Source: Acetofilamentum sp.
GTDB taxonomy: Bacteria > Bacteroidota > Bacteroidia > Bacteroidales > DTU049
Length of the DNA: 14,787 nt
Assembly (NCBI GenBank): GCA_020720525.1
Contig: DYON01000038.1
Coordinates: 1 to 14,787 of the forward strand
Reading direction: 5' to 3'
In this document: positions 1 through 8,271 of the stretch, piece after piece
Layout of the letters: each line of letters begins with the position of its first letter
How positions within the stretch are numbered: the first letter of the stretch is position 1
The notes under the pieces: model-generated
Databases searched by the model: none
What the model was told of the DNA's origin: nothing
The model's input: only the letters and a program-made list of their open reading frames with translations
Translations under genes and position numbers: made by a program

Positions 1-3000
1 CGTTTCCACGAATGGGAAGGGGCAAACTTTCGGTTACCAGCATTCGATTCGACAGAATTGGCAAACTCATTTCTTCGCCATCGGTAAAAGCTCCAGCTTT
101 GGCTTTGATGCGATATGTCACTGCTCCAATTCCATAAGGAATGTTGAGCGACCATGAAACCTTGGTGCTTTGACCTTTTTTTACAGTGAATTCAATAGTT
201 GGATTCTTCAATCCAAATTTGTCGGCAATCAATTCGCCAGTGAAAGGATCGATAAGCTCAATGAGGGCTGTTCCGCTCAAATCGCCTTCGCTAAGATTGC
301 TGATTTTCGACGTAAATACAATTTGGTCGCCTTCGCGAAGGAATCGGGGTGCAAACGAATTGATCATCAGTGTTTTTTGGGTGAAAAGCTCACGGGTAAT
401 GGTTCCGGTTTTAAGGTCTTTGGTGTGAGCTAGTCCCATGAATTTCCATTTGGTGAGCGATTCGGGCATGGTAAATTCAAGAACAGTTTCGCCATTTTCG
501 TTGGTTCGCAATTGTGGGAAAAAGAATGCTGTTTCGTTGAAATTGCTTCTCACTGCAATATCTTCCATCCCGTTTTTGCCTTCATTTCGGTCTTCTTTTG
601 CTTGTTCGCCTTCACTTGGTAAGCTTACAGAATTATCGCCCGATACTTCTAAGTTGTCTGTAACTTCTTCGTCGGAAACAGCCGATGGAGAATCTTTTTC
701 TCTTCCTTTTCCTCCTGAAACTCCGGGTGCTTTTTGTGTTACACTTCCGCCTGTTGAAAAGGTATTAACAGTTCTGTCATAGTCATCGTAGTCGCTGTAG
801 TAATAATTGTAGGAGTAAAGCGGATAATTGAACCATTTTAGTTTAGGAATGTAAATGTTATGTATCACGTATTTTCTGTTATAGGCCTTTGAATATTCGT
901 ACGACGATCCAGTTGTAAAATTGTTGCCAGTTTCCCAGCTGCAATAACTGTAGTTGTATTTCAAAAGGCTCATAAACCAGTAATTGCTCTTAAACGCATC
1001 GAGCGATGCATCGTACATGCCGGCCATAAGTTCAGCAACTTCTTTTTCTCCTTTGGCATTTTTAATTGTCAAGGTCCATTTTTCTGCTTCGCCAGGTTGA
1101 AGTTTGTTTCGGAAAGTCTCTATCTCGATGTCGAGTTGCTTGTTGGTGTATGGAACCATCACTGTATAATCCTGCGAATAAAACCTGTTTTCGTAAACAC
1201 AAGCAATATGGACAGTAAAATTGCCTCTATCGGCTTCGGCAATTGACCATTCGAGGATTTTTTGGTTGTTGTCGAGGGTAATCCATTCGGTACTTATTAC
1301 TTTTGCGTTTTTTTCGGTCTCAACAAGAATACGTGTGTTTTTGCCAAAGCTTCCAATCAGTATGCGAGCTGTTTCGCCTGGTTCGCAGTAGGTATCGACC
1401 GATTGCGAATAGAAGGCTTCGTTGCTGCACCAATTGGTTTTGTCGGGATTGTAAAACTTAAAATACTGCTGATACTCAACATTTTCTCCAAATACATCTT
1501 TGGCGTTCATCACAATCATAAAAGTTCCTTGCTGACCTTTCAATATGCTATCGAGCATCAAAACCGAATCGCGTGCTGTATTGAACAGCTTTGAGTAAAT
1601 CACCTCTGTTTTTTCCCATTCAGAAGGACTGTTTTCGTTGTCGAACTCATTAAACGGGAACAACTTTAAATATTCATTTTTCGACAGTGTTTTGAATTCG
1701 GGCTTGTCCAAAAGTCGGCTATTAATTATTCGATTGGGTGTTTTTAATCTGTAAATTAGCAAGGTAACTTCGGATGGTACCGTTTGGCCCGACAAGTTTT
1801 GTGAGCTTATCTCGAAATGATTGTCGTCGTTCGCAACCACATCTTCCGAAACCGTCGATCCCAAAATAAGAGCTTTGTAACCAGCGCCAACCCAAGTGTT
1901 TCCAGAGCGTGTTTCGCCATTGATGTCGGTGATGTCGGCATAAATGGTGTAGTTGAAAACTGGCAAATAGTCTTTGCGAATGTTTTCGTCGGGAAGCGCA
2001 GCGAAGTCGATAATAAATTCGCCATTTTCGTTTGTTGTAGCTACTCCGTTAGCAATTTCGACCTGCGCCGAATAGGGAGAAGCGCCGTACCACCAGCCCC
2101 ACCAATAGGGGAACCGAGCGTTGCGTACAACACGGTATTTTACCTGAGCGCCGTCAATGCTGTTTCCGGCGTAGGCAATTGCTTTTCCAGTAACTTTCAC
2201 GTTCTCGCCAAGTTTGTAGGAGCCTTTAACTGGGTCGAAATTCACAAAAAACTTGGGCCTTTTGTACTCTTCAATGCTGATGTAAACATTGCCATAGCCA
2301 TTGGTGATGCGCATTTGGCCTGTGAGACCATTGTCTGGCGCTGTAAATGAGCCTGTAAATGTTCCAAAATCGTTCGAAACCAATGAAACTTTTGATATAA
2401 CTTGATAGTTGGCGTCGTAGAATGTTACACTTGTGCTTTCGGATGGTTTAATGGTGTAGTTGTCGTCTTTGTCGGCATTGAGCATGATACCTTTAAAATA
2501 CACCGTTTGCCCGGGTCGGTAAATGCTTCGGTCGGTAAAAATGTAAGATACTGTTCGATTACCCTTTTCATTGTTATAGGGCGGATAAACATAGAAAACA
2601 TCATAAGGACAGTAACGGTCGGTGCCTTTCGAAACATCGGCATACATATAGCGATAATCGGATCCTTTTGGAAATGCTTCCATCTCAGCTTTGCCATCTT
2701 TGTCGGTAATGATGGTTTTGAATTTCGTATATACATATTCGCGGCTCACATAGTTGTATTTTTCGCTATACAAAACAACCTGCGCACCCGAAATTGGCTC
2801 GCCATTTTTGCGATCGGTCACCAAGAAAGTATAATCGTTGTTGTTGTTGTCTTGACGCAACACTGCGAGCGTGGTATTCCAAATATCGGTGTACCCAACC
2901 CAGCCATTGTTGATGTCGAAATCGGATGTGTTGGAATGCATGATAATATAATACCCTTGGTCGAGTGGGTCAAAAACAATATTGGTGGAATGCAATTGAT

Positions 3001-4333
3001 AATCGCCTAGGTCTTTTATTTTTACCGAAAACTCTTTTGTTGGAGTAAGACTATTGTACCAAGCAATCATTTCTTCGTTGTTCAACTTCCTTGTTTTATT
3101 GCGATTTTGATCGGGATCAATCTTTATTATTTTGAACCATGCTTCGTTGGAGTTTTTGTAAGATAAAATGCCTTCAAATGGCTGCCCAGGTATCGATACT
3201 TGTTCGAAGCTAAGTTGCATAGATGGTGTGAGAATCATCTCTTTGAGCATGTTGCAATTGTTGGCGCCTCTGGAGAAAGGGTATTTTTCAATCACTTCGT
3301 CAATTGCCTCTAGAGCATTTTTGTAATACCACTGGTACTGAGGTGCCGAAATATAATTGTATTTTGCAGCTATTGAATAGTAATAATTGGCCATTGCATA
3401 GCCAGTTTCTGCTTTTGCTTTCCCTGTGGTAGAAGAATGAAGCTGCATGAGCGCTCCAAAATACAAAGTGTCTTTATTCGCTAAATTGCACTTGTTACGC
3501 ATATACCCAAGCCGCTGAAGTTCAACAAAAGTGAAAACTTCGGAGTCTTTTTCGGATTGATGAGCTTTTGTGAGTGTTTGATAAACCAATGTTGTATAAT
3601 AGACAAACGATGCTGTGTCGTGGTCGGGAACATTTATACTTGAAAAGCTATTGCCAGGATAAAAATACTTTTCGCTGTTGATGGTAAACACTTTTGATGG
3701 TTTGGTAAGCGAAGTTTCTTCGTTCGAAAAGCGTGTGATAGCCATCCATCCAATAAAATCGAGCAGAGTGGGAGAGTAGTTTAAATAATCGGCATAATCG
3801 ATTATACCTTTGAAACCATCTATTTTAATCGAATACAGTTTGGTGGGATCTTGCAATGCTTGATTGTAGCACCATTTAACCTCTTTCACAAGACGGTCGA
3901 GGGTCCATGTCTTGATATCGTTGTTCTCAAAATTGTCGGTGGAGGTGCGTTGGTAGAATTTCCATCGGTTTACGGTGTAATAATTCCAATACAATTCGCC
4001 TAGCATTGCATAAAGGAGAGGTTTGACCGGAAATTCGGCTTTCTCAATTTCTTTTTTCATTTCGTCAATCGACTTTTCGTTGTAGTCTTCTTGGTAATCC
4101 GAAATTAGCGAAATACGATAAATAATGGCTTTAACCATTTGCTCGTTGTTCTTTTGTGCCGACGACTTGTTGTAGATGTTGTCAACTTCGGCGAGTGCCG
4201 ACTGCGGAAGGTCTTTGCTTATTAGGCTGTCGGTAGCTTTCCACATTTTGGCATAGTCTGCATCGGTTTGTGCAGCTAATCTGACCAATGGAAACAACAT
4301 AATGAGCCCTAACAATAAAACGGATTTTTTCAT
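1..4333 (-). CDS. Alpha-2-macroglobulin family protein, secreted (C-terminus beyond the window)
   Basis: An uninterrupted minus-strand reading frame runs from the ATG at 4333 to the left edge, giving 1444 codons with no stop seen. Residues 1-22 are a signal peptide: two lysines, a leucine-rich core and an Ala-Ala-Gln cleavage site. Around residues 505-560 there is a macroglobulin-like beta segment (NGEPISGAQVVLY). The MG2 hallmark DRSIYRPGQ starts at residue 601. The alpha-2-macroglobulin core signature, with a FFPQL motif near 1271 and MPESLTKW ending at 1296, lies near the visible end. A Tyr/Asp-rich then Ser/Gly/Glu-rich linker at about 1173-1250 precedes that core, where the bait region sits in this family. 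Family members trap proteinases and protect the envelope; Bacteroidetes homologues often exceed 1800 residues, so several hundred are probably missing. The thioester position would lie outside the window, so its presence cannot be judged. In many bacteria a pbpC gene follows; here that would be off the left edge. Confidence 0.92.
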   Translation of the reverse strand, partial: MKKSVLLLGLIMLFPLVRLAAQTDADYAKMWKATDSLISKDLPQSALAEVDNIYNKSSAQKNNEQMVKAIIYRISLISDYQEDYNEKSIDEMKKEIEKAEFPVKPLLYAMLGELYWNYYTVNRWKFYQRTSTDNFENNDIKTWTLDRLVKEVKWCYNQALQDPTKLYSIKIDGFKGIIDYADYLNYSPTLLDFIGWMAITRFSNEETSLTKPSKVFTINSEKYFYPGNSFSSINVPDHDTASFVYYTTLVYQTLTKAHQSEKDSEVFTFVELQRLGYMRNKCNLANKDTLYFGALMQLHSSTTGKAKAETGYAMANYYYSIAAKYNYISAPQYQWYYKNALEAIDEVIEKYPFSRGANNCNMLKEMILTPSMQLSFEQVSIPGQPFEGILSYKNSNEAWFKIIKIDPDQNRNKTRKLNNEEMIAWYNSLTPTKEFSVKIKDLGDYQLHSTNIVFDPLDQGYYIIMHSNTSDFDINNGWVGYTDIWNTTLAVLRQDNNNNDYTFLVTDRKNGEPISGAQVVLYSEKYNYVSREYVYTKFKTIITDKDGKAEMEAFPKGSDYRYMYADVSKGTDRYCPYDVFYVYPPYNNEKGNRTVSYIFTDRSIYRPGQTVYFKGIMLNADKDDNYTIKPSESTSVTFYDANYQVISKVSLVSNDFGTFTGSFTAPDNGLTGQMRITNGYGNVYISIEEYKRPKFFVNFDPVKGSYKLGENVKVTGKAIAYAGNSIDGAQVKYRVVRNARFPYWWGWWYGASPYSAQVEIANGVATTNENGEFIIDFAALPDENIRKDYLPVFNYTIYADITDINGETRSGNTWVGAGYKALILGSTVSEDVVANDDNHFEISSQNLSGQTVPSEVTLLIYRLKTPNRIINSRLLDKPEFKTLSKNEYLKLFPFNEFDNENSPSEWEKTEVIYSKLFNTARDSVLMLDSILKGQQGTFMIVMNAKDVFGENVEYQQYFKFYNPDKTNWCSNEAFYSQSVDTYCEPGETARILIGSFGKNTRILVETEKNAKVISTEWITLDNNQKILEWSIAEADRGNFTVHIACVYENRFYSQDYTVMVPYTNKQLDIEIETFRNKLQPGEAEKWTLTIKNAKGEKEVAELMAGMYDASLDAFKSNYWFMSLLKYNYSYCSWETGNNFTTGSSYEYSKAYNRKYVIHNIYIPKLKWFNYPLYSYNYYYSDYDDYDRTVNTFSTGGSVTQKAPGVSGGKGREKDSPSAVSDEEVTDNLEVSGDNSVSLPSEGEQAKEDRNEGKNGMEDIAVRSNFNETAFFFPQLRTNENGETVLEFTMPESLTKWKFMGLAHTKDLKTGTITRELFTQKTLMINSFAPRFLREGDQIVFTSKISNLSEGDLSGTALIELIDPFTGELIADKFGLKNPTIEFTVKKGQSTKVSWSLNIPYGIGAVTYRIKAKAGAFTDGEEMSLPILSNRMLVTESLPLPIRGN

Positions 4334-4397
4334 GGTGCTTATTTTAAAACTTTTCTGAGATGCAAAAGAAAAAGGATTTCACAACATCGGCTGCTAA

Positions 4398-4416
4398 AAT
4401 ACAATATTTTTGTATT
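4398..4416. promoter_or_regulatory. AT-rich inverted repeat upstream of the macroglobulin gene
   Basis: Perfect 7-bp arms, AATACAA and TTGTATT, flank a 5-bp spacer about 65 bp upstream of the macroglobulin start codon. The position would suit an operator or part of the promoter region, but the sequence is very AT-rich and such dyads arise by chance. No exact TAnnTTTG box was found in this gap (4334-4483), so the promoter of the macroglobulin gene is not located. Confidence 0.25.
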
Positions 4417-4483
4417 GATGATGAATTTTATTCGTTTTTGATGTTAAATAAATTGTTTTATATGGGAATAGCATTTGTTGGTC

Positions 4484-4512
4484 AAAAAAAAAGGAGACCA
4501 AAAAGCCTCCTT
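4484..4512 (-). terminator. Intrinsic terminator of the propeller gene
   Basis: Read on the minus strand, AAGGAGGC, a TTTTTG loop and GTCTCCTT form an 8-bp stem with one G-T wobble, followed by an uninterrupted T run. It begins about 19 bp after the propeller gene's stop codon. It should end that transcript before the macroglobulin gene, implying the latter has its own promoter. Confidence 0.85.
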
Positions 4513-4531
4513 AGGGAATAATAATCAGCAA

Positions 4532-6406
4532 CTAATTGGAATAATACATTTTATTCCAGATGTTTGTTTTGCATCCTTCGATGTGAATGAGCACAACCTG
4601 ATTGTTTCTAACATTAATAGTAGTAACACCTGTTTGGTTTTCGGCTGAAAATGATGAAATCAGACGACCATCTGTGGCAAACATACTTATAAGGCAGTTC
4701 TCTTCTGGCAAATCGTAATATAAATTGCCATTATTAATGTAAACATGTGAATATGCATTGGTTTCGGAGATGCCTGTGTTTTGATAATGAATCATGCCCG
4801 AGCAAGTGCTGCAGCCAATACTATTTGTTACACAAACGGTATAAATTCCAGGCTGAGTTGCGGTGTAAGACTGATTGGTTGCGCCTGGAATAGTGTCGCC
4901 ATACCAAAACCACTGATAAGTAGTAAATGTGCCATCAACTGCGAAAACTGAGTCGTTGGTTACGTTAACATTGTAAACTGGTGAAGGCAATAAACTCACA
5001 AAAACAGAATCTGAAGCTATACAGCCATTACTGTCGGTTGCAAACGCAATCACGTACTGATCAACTGACGTAAAAATATAGGGGTTGGTTGTTGTATCCG
5101 ACGACACAATTGAGTCGGGGCTCCAAGTGAAATTTGAAAATGAAGCATCGGGATTCAATTGTGAAGAATCGTTTTGGCATTGATATACGCTATCATTGCT
5201 GAAAAGCTCGACTATTGGTATGTCCTGAATGTTATACCCTGTACCTTGCACAAACATTGAGCTGTCGGTGAACCAAACATTATAGGAGCCAGATGCAAGA
5301 CCAGTAAATGTGTTTGAGGTTTGATATGAAATTCCATCAAGACTATAGTATAGTGGAGCATTAATGGTTCCTACAGAAACTGTTATTGTTCCCAAATTAT
5401 TGTTTCCACAATAATTATGAGTAATAGAACTGCTTTGATAAACAAGAGTTCGTAAAACAGATGCACCGCTTGTAGTTCCAATCCATACTTCGCCCATTGG
5501 AGATATATCTACACATTGTTGGGTCGCCGACACAATCCCTTGTGAAGTACTATATGTTGAAAAAATTCCATTTCTAAAGTGGCTGGCTCCATTGATGTAT
5601 GTACTAAACCACATTCGATTTTTCGCATCGCAGTCTAGACCTCTCACATCGTTGCTGGCAAGACCATTTGAGGTATTGTATGTTGTCCAAGTGCTTCCAT
5701 TGTACATGCTAAGACCGCCCCCAATTCCAAAACCAGGTTTTGAACCAAACCAAACATTTCCGTTGCGATCGGTCATGGCCGATTGAACTTCGTCGCCATT
5801 GGCAATTAATCCATTCGAGCTTGTGTAGGTTGTCCATGTGGAGCCAGTGAATTTGCTTACTCCGTTTGCTGTAGCAAACCACCAGTTGCCAAGCGAATCT
5901 TGTGTGGTTGCCAAAACAAAATTTTGCGCTAAGCCATCCGAATCGTCGTATGTGGTCCATGTAACACCATTAAATTTGCAAACACCAGAGCCAGCAGTTC
6001 CAGCCCAGATATTGCCTGCGACATCAACAAACACCGAGCGCAAATCGTTCGAGGCAAGTCCTTGTGCCGTGGTATAGTTGGTAAAACTGCTGCCATTGTA
6101 TTTCGAAAGACCAGCCGAGGTAGCAAACCACACATTTCCCGAAGCATCAATGTCAATGTCTTTTACTGTATTGCCAACCAAGCCCTGCGAAGTAGTGAAT
6201 GTTGTCCATGTTGCACCATTGAGTCGAGATACTCCAGCACCATTGGTTGCAAACCACACATCGCCATTTGGCGCAGCCTTAACTGCGAGAATATCGTTTG
6301 ATGCTATTGAAGAATTTGATGTTGTGTAGTTTGTTACTGAATAATTTTGGGCGAAAAGTCCCGAAAAAAGTAACAAAAGAAAAACTAAAGTGGAAATTGA
6401 CTTCAT
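4532..6406 (-). CDS. Secreted seven-repeat beta-propeller protein with a divergent T9SS-type tail
   Basis: This 624-residue protein starts with a clear signal peptide (residues 1-20, MKSISTLVFLLLLFSGLFAQ). Residues 22-320 hold seven tandem repeats of about 40-48 residues, each with a G-N-V-W-F-A/G-T core followed by a G-x-S-x-x-N-G segment and then W-T-T-Y. They match the two-component-regulator propeller type (Reg_prop), and seven would close one propeller. Residues 325-386 resemble a SprB-type repeat, followed by two Ig/PKD-like segments (about 405-472 and 475-540). The last 80 residues resemble a type A T9SS sorting domain, but the usual YPNP motif is absent and the match is weak. There is no kinase or membrane segment, so it is probably surface-attached or released. 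The frame stays open to 6541, but that extension lacks signal-peptide character and overlaps mntP, so the start at 6406 is preferred. Ligand and function are unknown. Confidence 0.88.
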   Translation of the reverse strand: MKSISTLVFLLLLFSGLFAQNYSVTNYTTSNSSIASNDILAVKAAPNGDVWFATNGAGVSRLNGATWTTFTTSQGLVGNTVKDIDIDASGNVWFATSAGLSKYNGSSFTNYTTAQGLASNDLRSVFVDVAGNIWAGTAGSGVCKFNGVTWTTYDDSDGLAQNFVLATTQDSLGNWWFATANGVSKFTGSTWTTYTSSNGLIANGDEVQSAMTDRNGNVWFGSKPGFGIGGGLSMYNGSTWTTYNTSNGLASNDVRGLDCDAKNRMWFSTYINGASHFRNGIFSTYSTSQGIVSATQQCVDISPMGEVWIGTTSGASVLRTLVYQSSSITHNYCGNNNLGTITVSVGTINAPLYYSLDGISYQTSNTFTGLASGSYNVWFTDSSMFVQGTGYNIQDIPIVELFSNDSVYQCQNDSSQLNPDASFSNFTWSPDSIVSSDTTTNPYIFTSVDQYVIAFATDSNGCIASDSVFVSLLPSPVYNVNVTNDSVFAVDGTFTTYQWFWYGDTIPGATNQSYTATQPGIYTVCVTNSIGCSTCSGMIHYQNTGISETNAYSHVYINNGNLYYDLPEENCLISMFATDGRLISSFSAENQTGVTTINVRNNQVVLIHIEGCKTNIWNKMYYSN

Positions 6407-6451
6407 GCTGATTTTGTTTAAATTGCAAATGTTAGATGGTGTTCGAGTGGA

Positions 6452-6485
6452 TTTGTTTAACCAAGGTCCAAAAATAGTAATTTTG
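6452..6485 (+). promoter_or_regulatory. Putative Bacteroidetes-type promoter of mntP
   Basis: TAATTTTG at 6478-6485 matches the Bacteroidetes -7 consensus TAnnTTTG exactly. A TTTG at 6452-6455 lies 22 bp upstream as a -33 candidate, slightly wider than the usual spacing. Transcription would start within a few bases of the GTG at 6490. The whole divergent gap to the propeller gene is only 83 bp. Confidence 0.55.
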
Positions 6486-6489
6486 CAAC

Positions 6490-7050
6490 GTGAATGCAAC
6501 TTGGTTAATTTTATTAAGCGTCGGTTTATGCCTCGACACACTTGCTATTAGTATTTCTGTCGGTATAAATGACCAGAAAGTCTATTTTTGGCAAGCGTTT
6601 AAAATAGCTGTGGTTTTTGCAACTCTTCAGGGAATAATGCCGTTTTTGGGCTGGTTGGGAGGTATGGCTCTTCAAAATGTAATTGAACAATTCGATCACT
6701 GGATTGCACTCGGGTTGCTATCGTTTGTTGGTATTCGTATGATTGTACAGGCTTTTTCGACTGCCGAAGAAAAGCGTATTAATATTCATAATTTGCGACT
6801 TATTTTTGTGCTCGGGCTTGCTACCAGTATCGATGCTTTTGCCGTTGGAATTACCCTTGGGTTTACCGATACCAATATTTGGATTGCTGCTCTAATGATT
6901 GGTCTTTTTACTGGTCTCACTGCTATGATTGGAATGCTGATTGGGAGAAACTCGGCAAGCGTTTTTGGGAAAAAAGTCGAAATAATTGGAGGATTAATTC
7001 TTATTGCCTTAGGTCTTAAAATTGTGTTCGAACATACTGGACAAATATAA
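6490..7050 (+). CDS. mntP: Manganese efflux pump MntP
   Basis: This 186-residue inner-membrane protein of the MntP (former DUF204) family exports Mn2+ and prevents manganese toxicity. Six hydrophobic segments are visible at about 4-24, 36-60, 69-89, 103-123, 130-151 and 164-181. The two internally related halves each carry the family's acidic motif: CLDTLAISISVG with Asp16 and SIDAFAVGITLG with Asp115. GWLGGM near 54-59 and the C-terminal KKVEIIGGLILIALGLKI also match. The length equals that of the E. coli protein, and aligning from memory with its MNITATVLLAFG start supports the GTG at 6490. No in-frame ATG lies nearby upstream. It is transcribed divergently from the propeller gene with its own promoter-like box. 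The 83-bp upstream gap leaves no room for the yybP-ykoY manganese riboswitch that precedes mntP in E. coli, so its control here must differ. Confidence 0.93.
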   Translation: MNATWLILLSVGLCLDTLAISISVGINDQKVYFWQAFKIAVVFATLQGIMPFLGWLGGMALQNVIEQFDHWIALGLLSFVGIRMIVQAFSTAEEKRINIHNLRLIFVLGLATSIDAFAVGITLGFTDTNIWIAALMIGLFTGLTAMIGMLIGRNSASVFGKKVEIIGGLILIALGLKIVFEHTGQI

Positions 7051-7080
7051 GTTGGTGATGTTTTTATCGTTGCAACCGCG

Positions 7081-7144
7081 CCTCATCGCATAATCGCTCC
7101 CACGCATCATCGCCTCATCGCATAATCGCCTCATCGCATAATCG
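7081..7144. repeat. Tandem 16-bp repeat, four units, built from 8-bp half-units
   Basis: CCTCATCGCATAATCG occurs at 7081-7096, 7113-7128 and 7129-7144 without a mismatch. The 16 bases between the first two copies (7097-7112) are a diverged copy matching at 10 of 16 positions. Each unit splits into two 8-mers, nearly all ending in ATCG, so the array can also be read as eight 8-bp units. It lies in the 187-bp gap between mntP and pdxA, about 64 bp before the pdxA promoter box, and is visibly richer in C and G than its surroundings. It is not part of any recognised gene. Confidence 0.9.
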
Positions 7145-7207
7145 CAACCTAGCTACATGAGTTTATCACTCTGAAAACGTGACCTCAATCGTTAGCACAT
7201 TAAATTG

Positions 7208-7215
7208 TACCTTTG
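7208..7215 (+). promoter_or_regulatory. -7 promoter box of the pdxA-murF/alr unit
   Basis: TACCTTTG fits the Bacteroidetes -7 consensus TAnnTTTG exactly and sits 22 bp before the ATG at 7238, leaving a short leader. No TTTG is seen at the -33 position. The box overlaps the possible upstream TTG start at 7205, which argues against that start. Confidence 0.6.
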
Positions 7216-7237
7216 TACACTATTTTATTCAATTCTC

Positions 7238-8266
7238 ATGAAAGAACGCGAACACAAAAAAGTTGTAGCAGCTATAACGCATGGCGACGTAAATGGCATT
7301 GGTTACGAAGTGATTTTGAAAGCATTGGCCGAGCCACGCATACTCGATTTTTGCATTCCAGTAATTTACGGCAATTCGAAAGCAGCGTCGTATCATCGCA
7401 AAACCATTACAGCAAGCGACTATCAGCTTACCCTTACCCGCGATTTGACTCAGCTAAAAGCAGGGAAAACATACATTGTAAATATTGTTAACGACGAAAT
7501 TAAAATTGAATTTGGAAAATCGGACAAAATGGCTGGGCAACTTGCGCACAAGGCTCTCGAAGATGCAATTACCGACATCAATGCTGGCTTGGCCGATATT
7601 CTTGTTACTGCGCCAATTAACAAAAAAAACATTCAGTCCAACACCTACACTTTCCCTGGTCATACCGAATTTTTAGCCGCCAAATATAAATCGGAAGACT
7701 ACATGATGCTCATGGTAGGACCAACTCTCCGCATTGGAGTTGCTACAGGACATATTCCTATTTCTCAGGTTTCAACTGTTCTAACAAAGGAACTGATTGG
7801 AAAAAAAATAAAGATACTGCATCGTTCACTCAAAACCGATTTTGGTATTTCGAGTCCCAAAATTGCTGTTTTAGGGCTCAATCCACATGCTGGCGACGAA
7901 TCGCTACTCGGAACTGAAGAAAGAGATATCATTGAACCAGCTATTCGCAAATCGTTCGAAAACCATATAAATGTTTTTGGACCATTCCCCGCTGATAGTT
8001 TTTTCGGCACTTCTGCTTATCGTGAATTCGATGCCATTTTAGCTATGTATCACGATCAAGGACTTATTCCATTCAAAATTATGGCTTTCGAAGATGGGGT
8101 TAATTTTACTGCAGGTCTTCCCATTGTGCGTACTTCGCCAGCGCATGGAACTGGATTCGATATTGCTGGCAAAAACATGGCAAGCTGCAATTCGTTTCGT
8201 AATGCATTGCTTCTAGGAGTCGAAATTTTCCAAAACCGACAGAAATTGGAATCTGAAAAGAAGTAG
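7238..8266 (+). CDS. pdxA: 4-hydroxythreonine-4-phosphate dehydrogenase PdxA
   Basis: This 342-residue cytoplasmic enzyme oxidises 4-phosphohydroxy-L-threonine in the DXP-dependent pathway to pyridoxal 5'-phosphate; the product condenses with DXP through PdxJ. The three metal-binding histidines are H172 (ATGHIPIS), H217 (LNPHAGD) and H272 (MYHDQGL). Their spacing of 45 and 55 residues equals that of the E. coli enzyme (166, 211, 266). The substrate-binding His-Thr pair is H142-T143 in PGHTEF. The N-terminal motif reads HGDVNGIGYE instead of the common GDPxGIGPE, which I take to be the clade's variant. The C-terminal SPAHGTGFDIAGK is typical. ATG 7238 is preferred over the TTG at 7205 because the promoter box falls inside the longer version. 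The next gene starts 5 bp after the stop, so the two are surely co-transcribed. Confidence 0.95.
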   Translation: MKEREHKKVVAAITHGDVNGIGYEVILKALAEPRILDFCIPVIYGNSKAASYHRKTITASDYQLTLTRDLTQLKAGKTYIVNIVNDEIKIEFGKSDKMAGQLAHKALEDAITDINAGLADILVTAPINKKNIQSNTYTFPGHTEFLAAKYKSEDYMMLMVGPTLRIGVATGHIPISQVSTVLTKELIGKKIKILHRSLKTDFGISSPKIAVLGLNPHAGDESLLGTEERDIIEPAIRKSFENHINVFGPFPADSFFGTSAYREFDAILAMYHDQGLIPFKIMAFEDGVNFTAGLPIVRTSPAHGTGFDIAGKNMASCNSFRNALLLGVEIFQNRQKLESEKK

Positions 8267-8271
8267 CATAG

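Noticed and set aside
170..3010. Several plus-strand open frames, the longest about 200 codons
   Set aside because: They lie opposite the macroglobulin frame, which is open for 1444 codons and carries recognisable domains. Their products show no family motifs and have shadow-like composition.
6407..6489. yybP-ykoY manganese riboswitch upstream of mntP
   Set aside because: The gap is 83 bp, shared with a divergent gene, and the promoter box lies next to the start codon, leaving no room for the aptamer.
6407..6541. N-terminal extension of the propeller gene
   Set aside because: The added residues place a basic, non-hydrophobic stretch before a perfect signal peptide and would overlap the mntP start and promoter.
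7081..7144. CRISPR array
   Set aside because: Units are 16 bp, directly abutting, with no unique spacers and no cas genes nearby.
7205..7237. Upstream TTG start for pdxA
   Set aside because: The segment contains the TACCTTTG promoter box and would add residues not expected before the family's N-terminal strand.
7051..7237. tRNA or small RNA in the mntP-pdxA gap
   Set aside because: No cloverleaf or strong hairpin with a T run was seen; only the tandem repeat, a GTTGCAAC palindrome at 7069-7076 and the promoter box are present.
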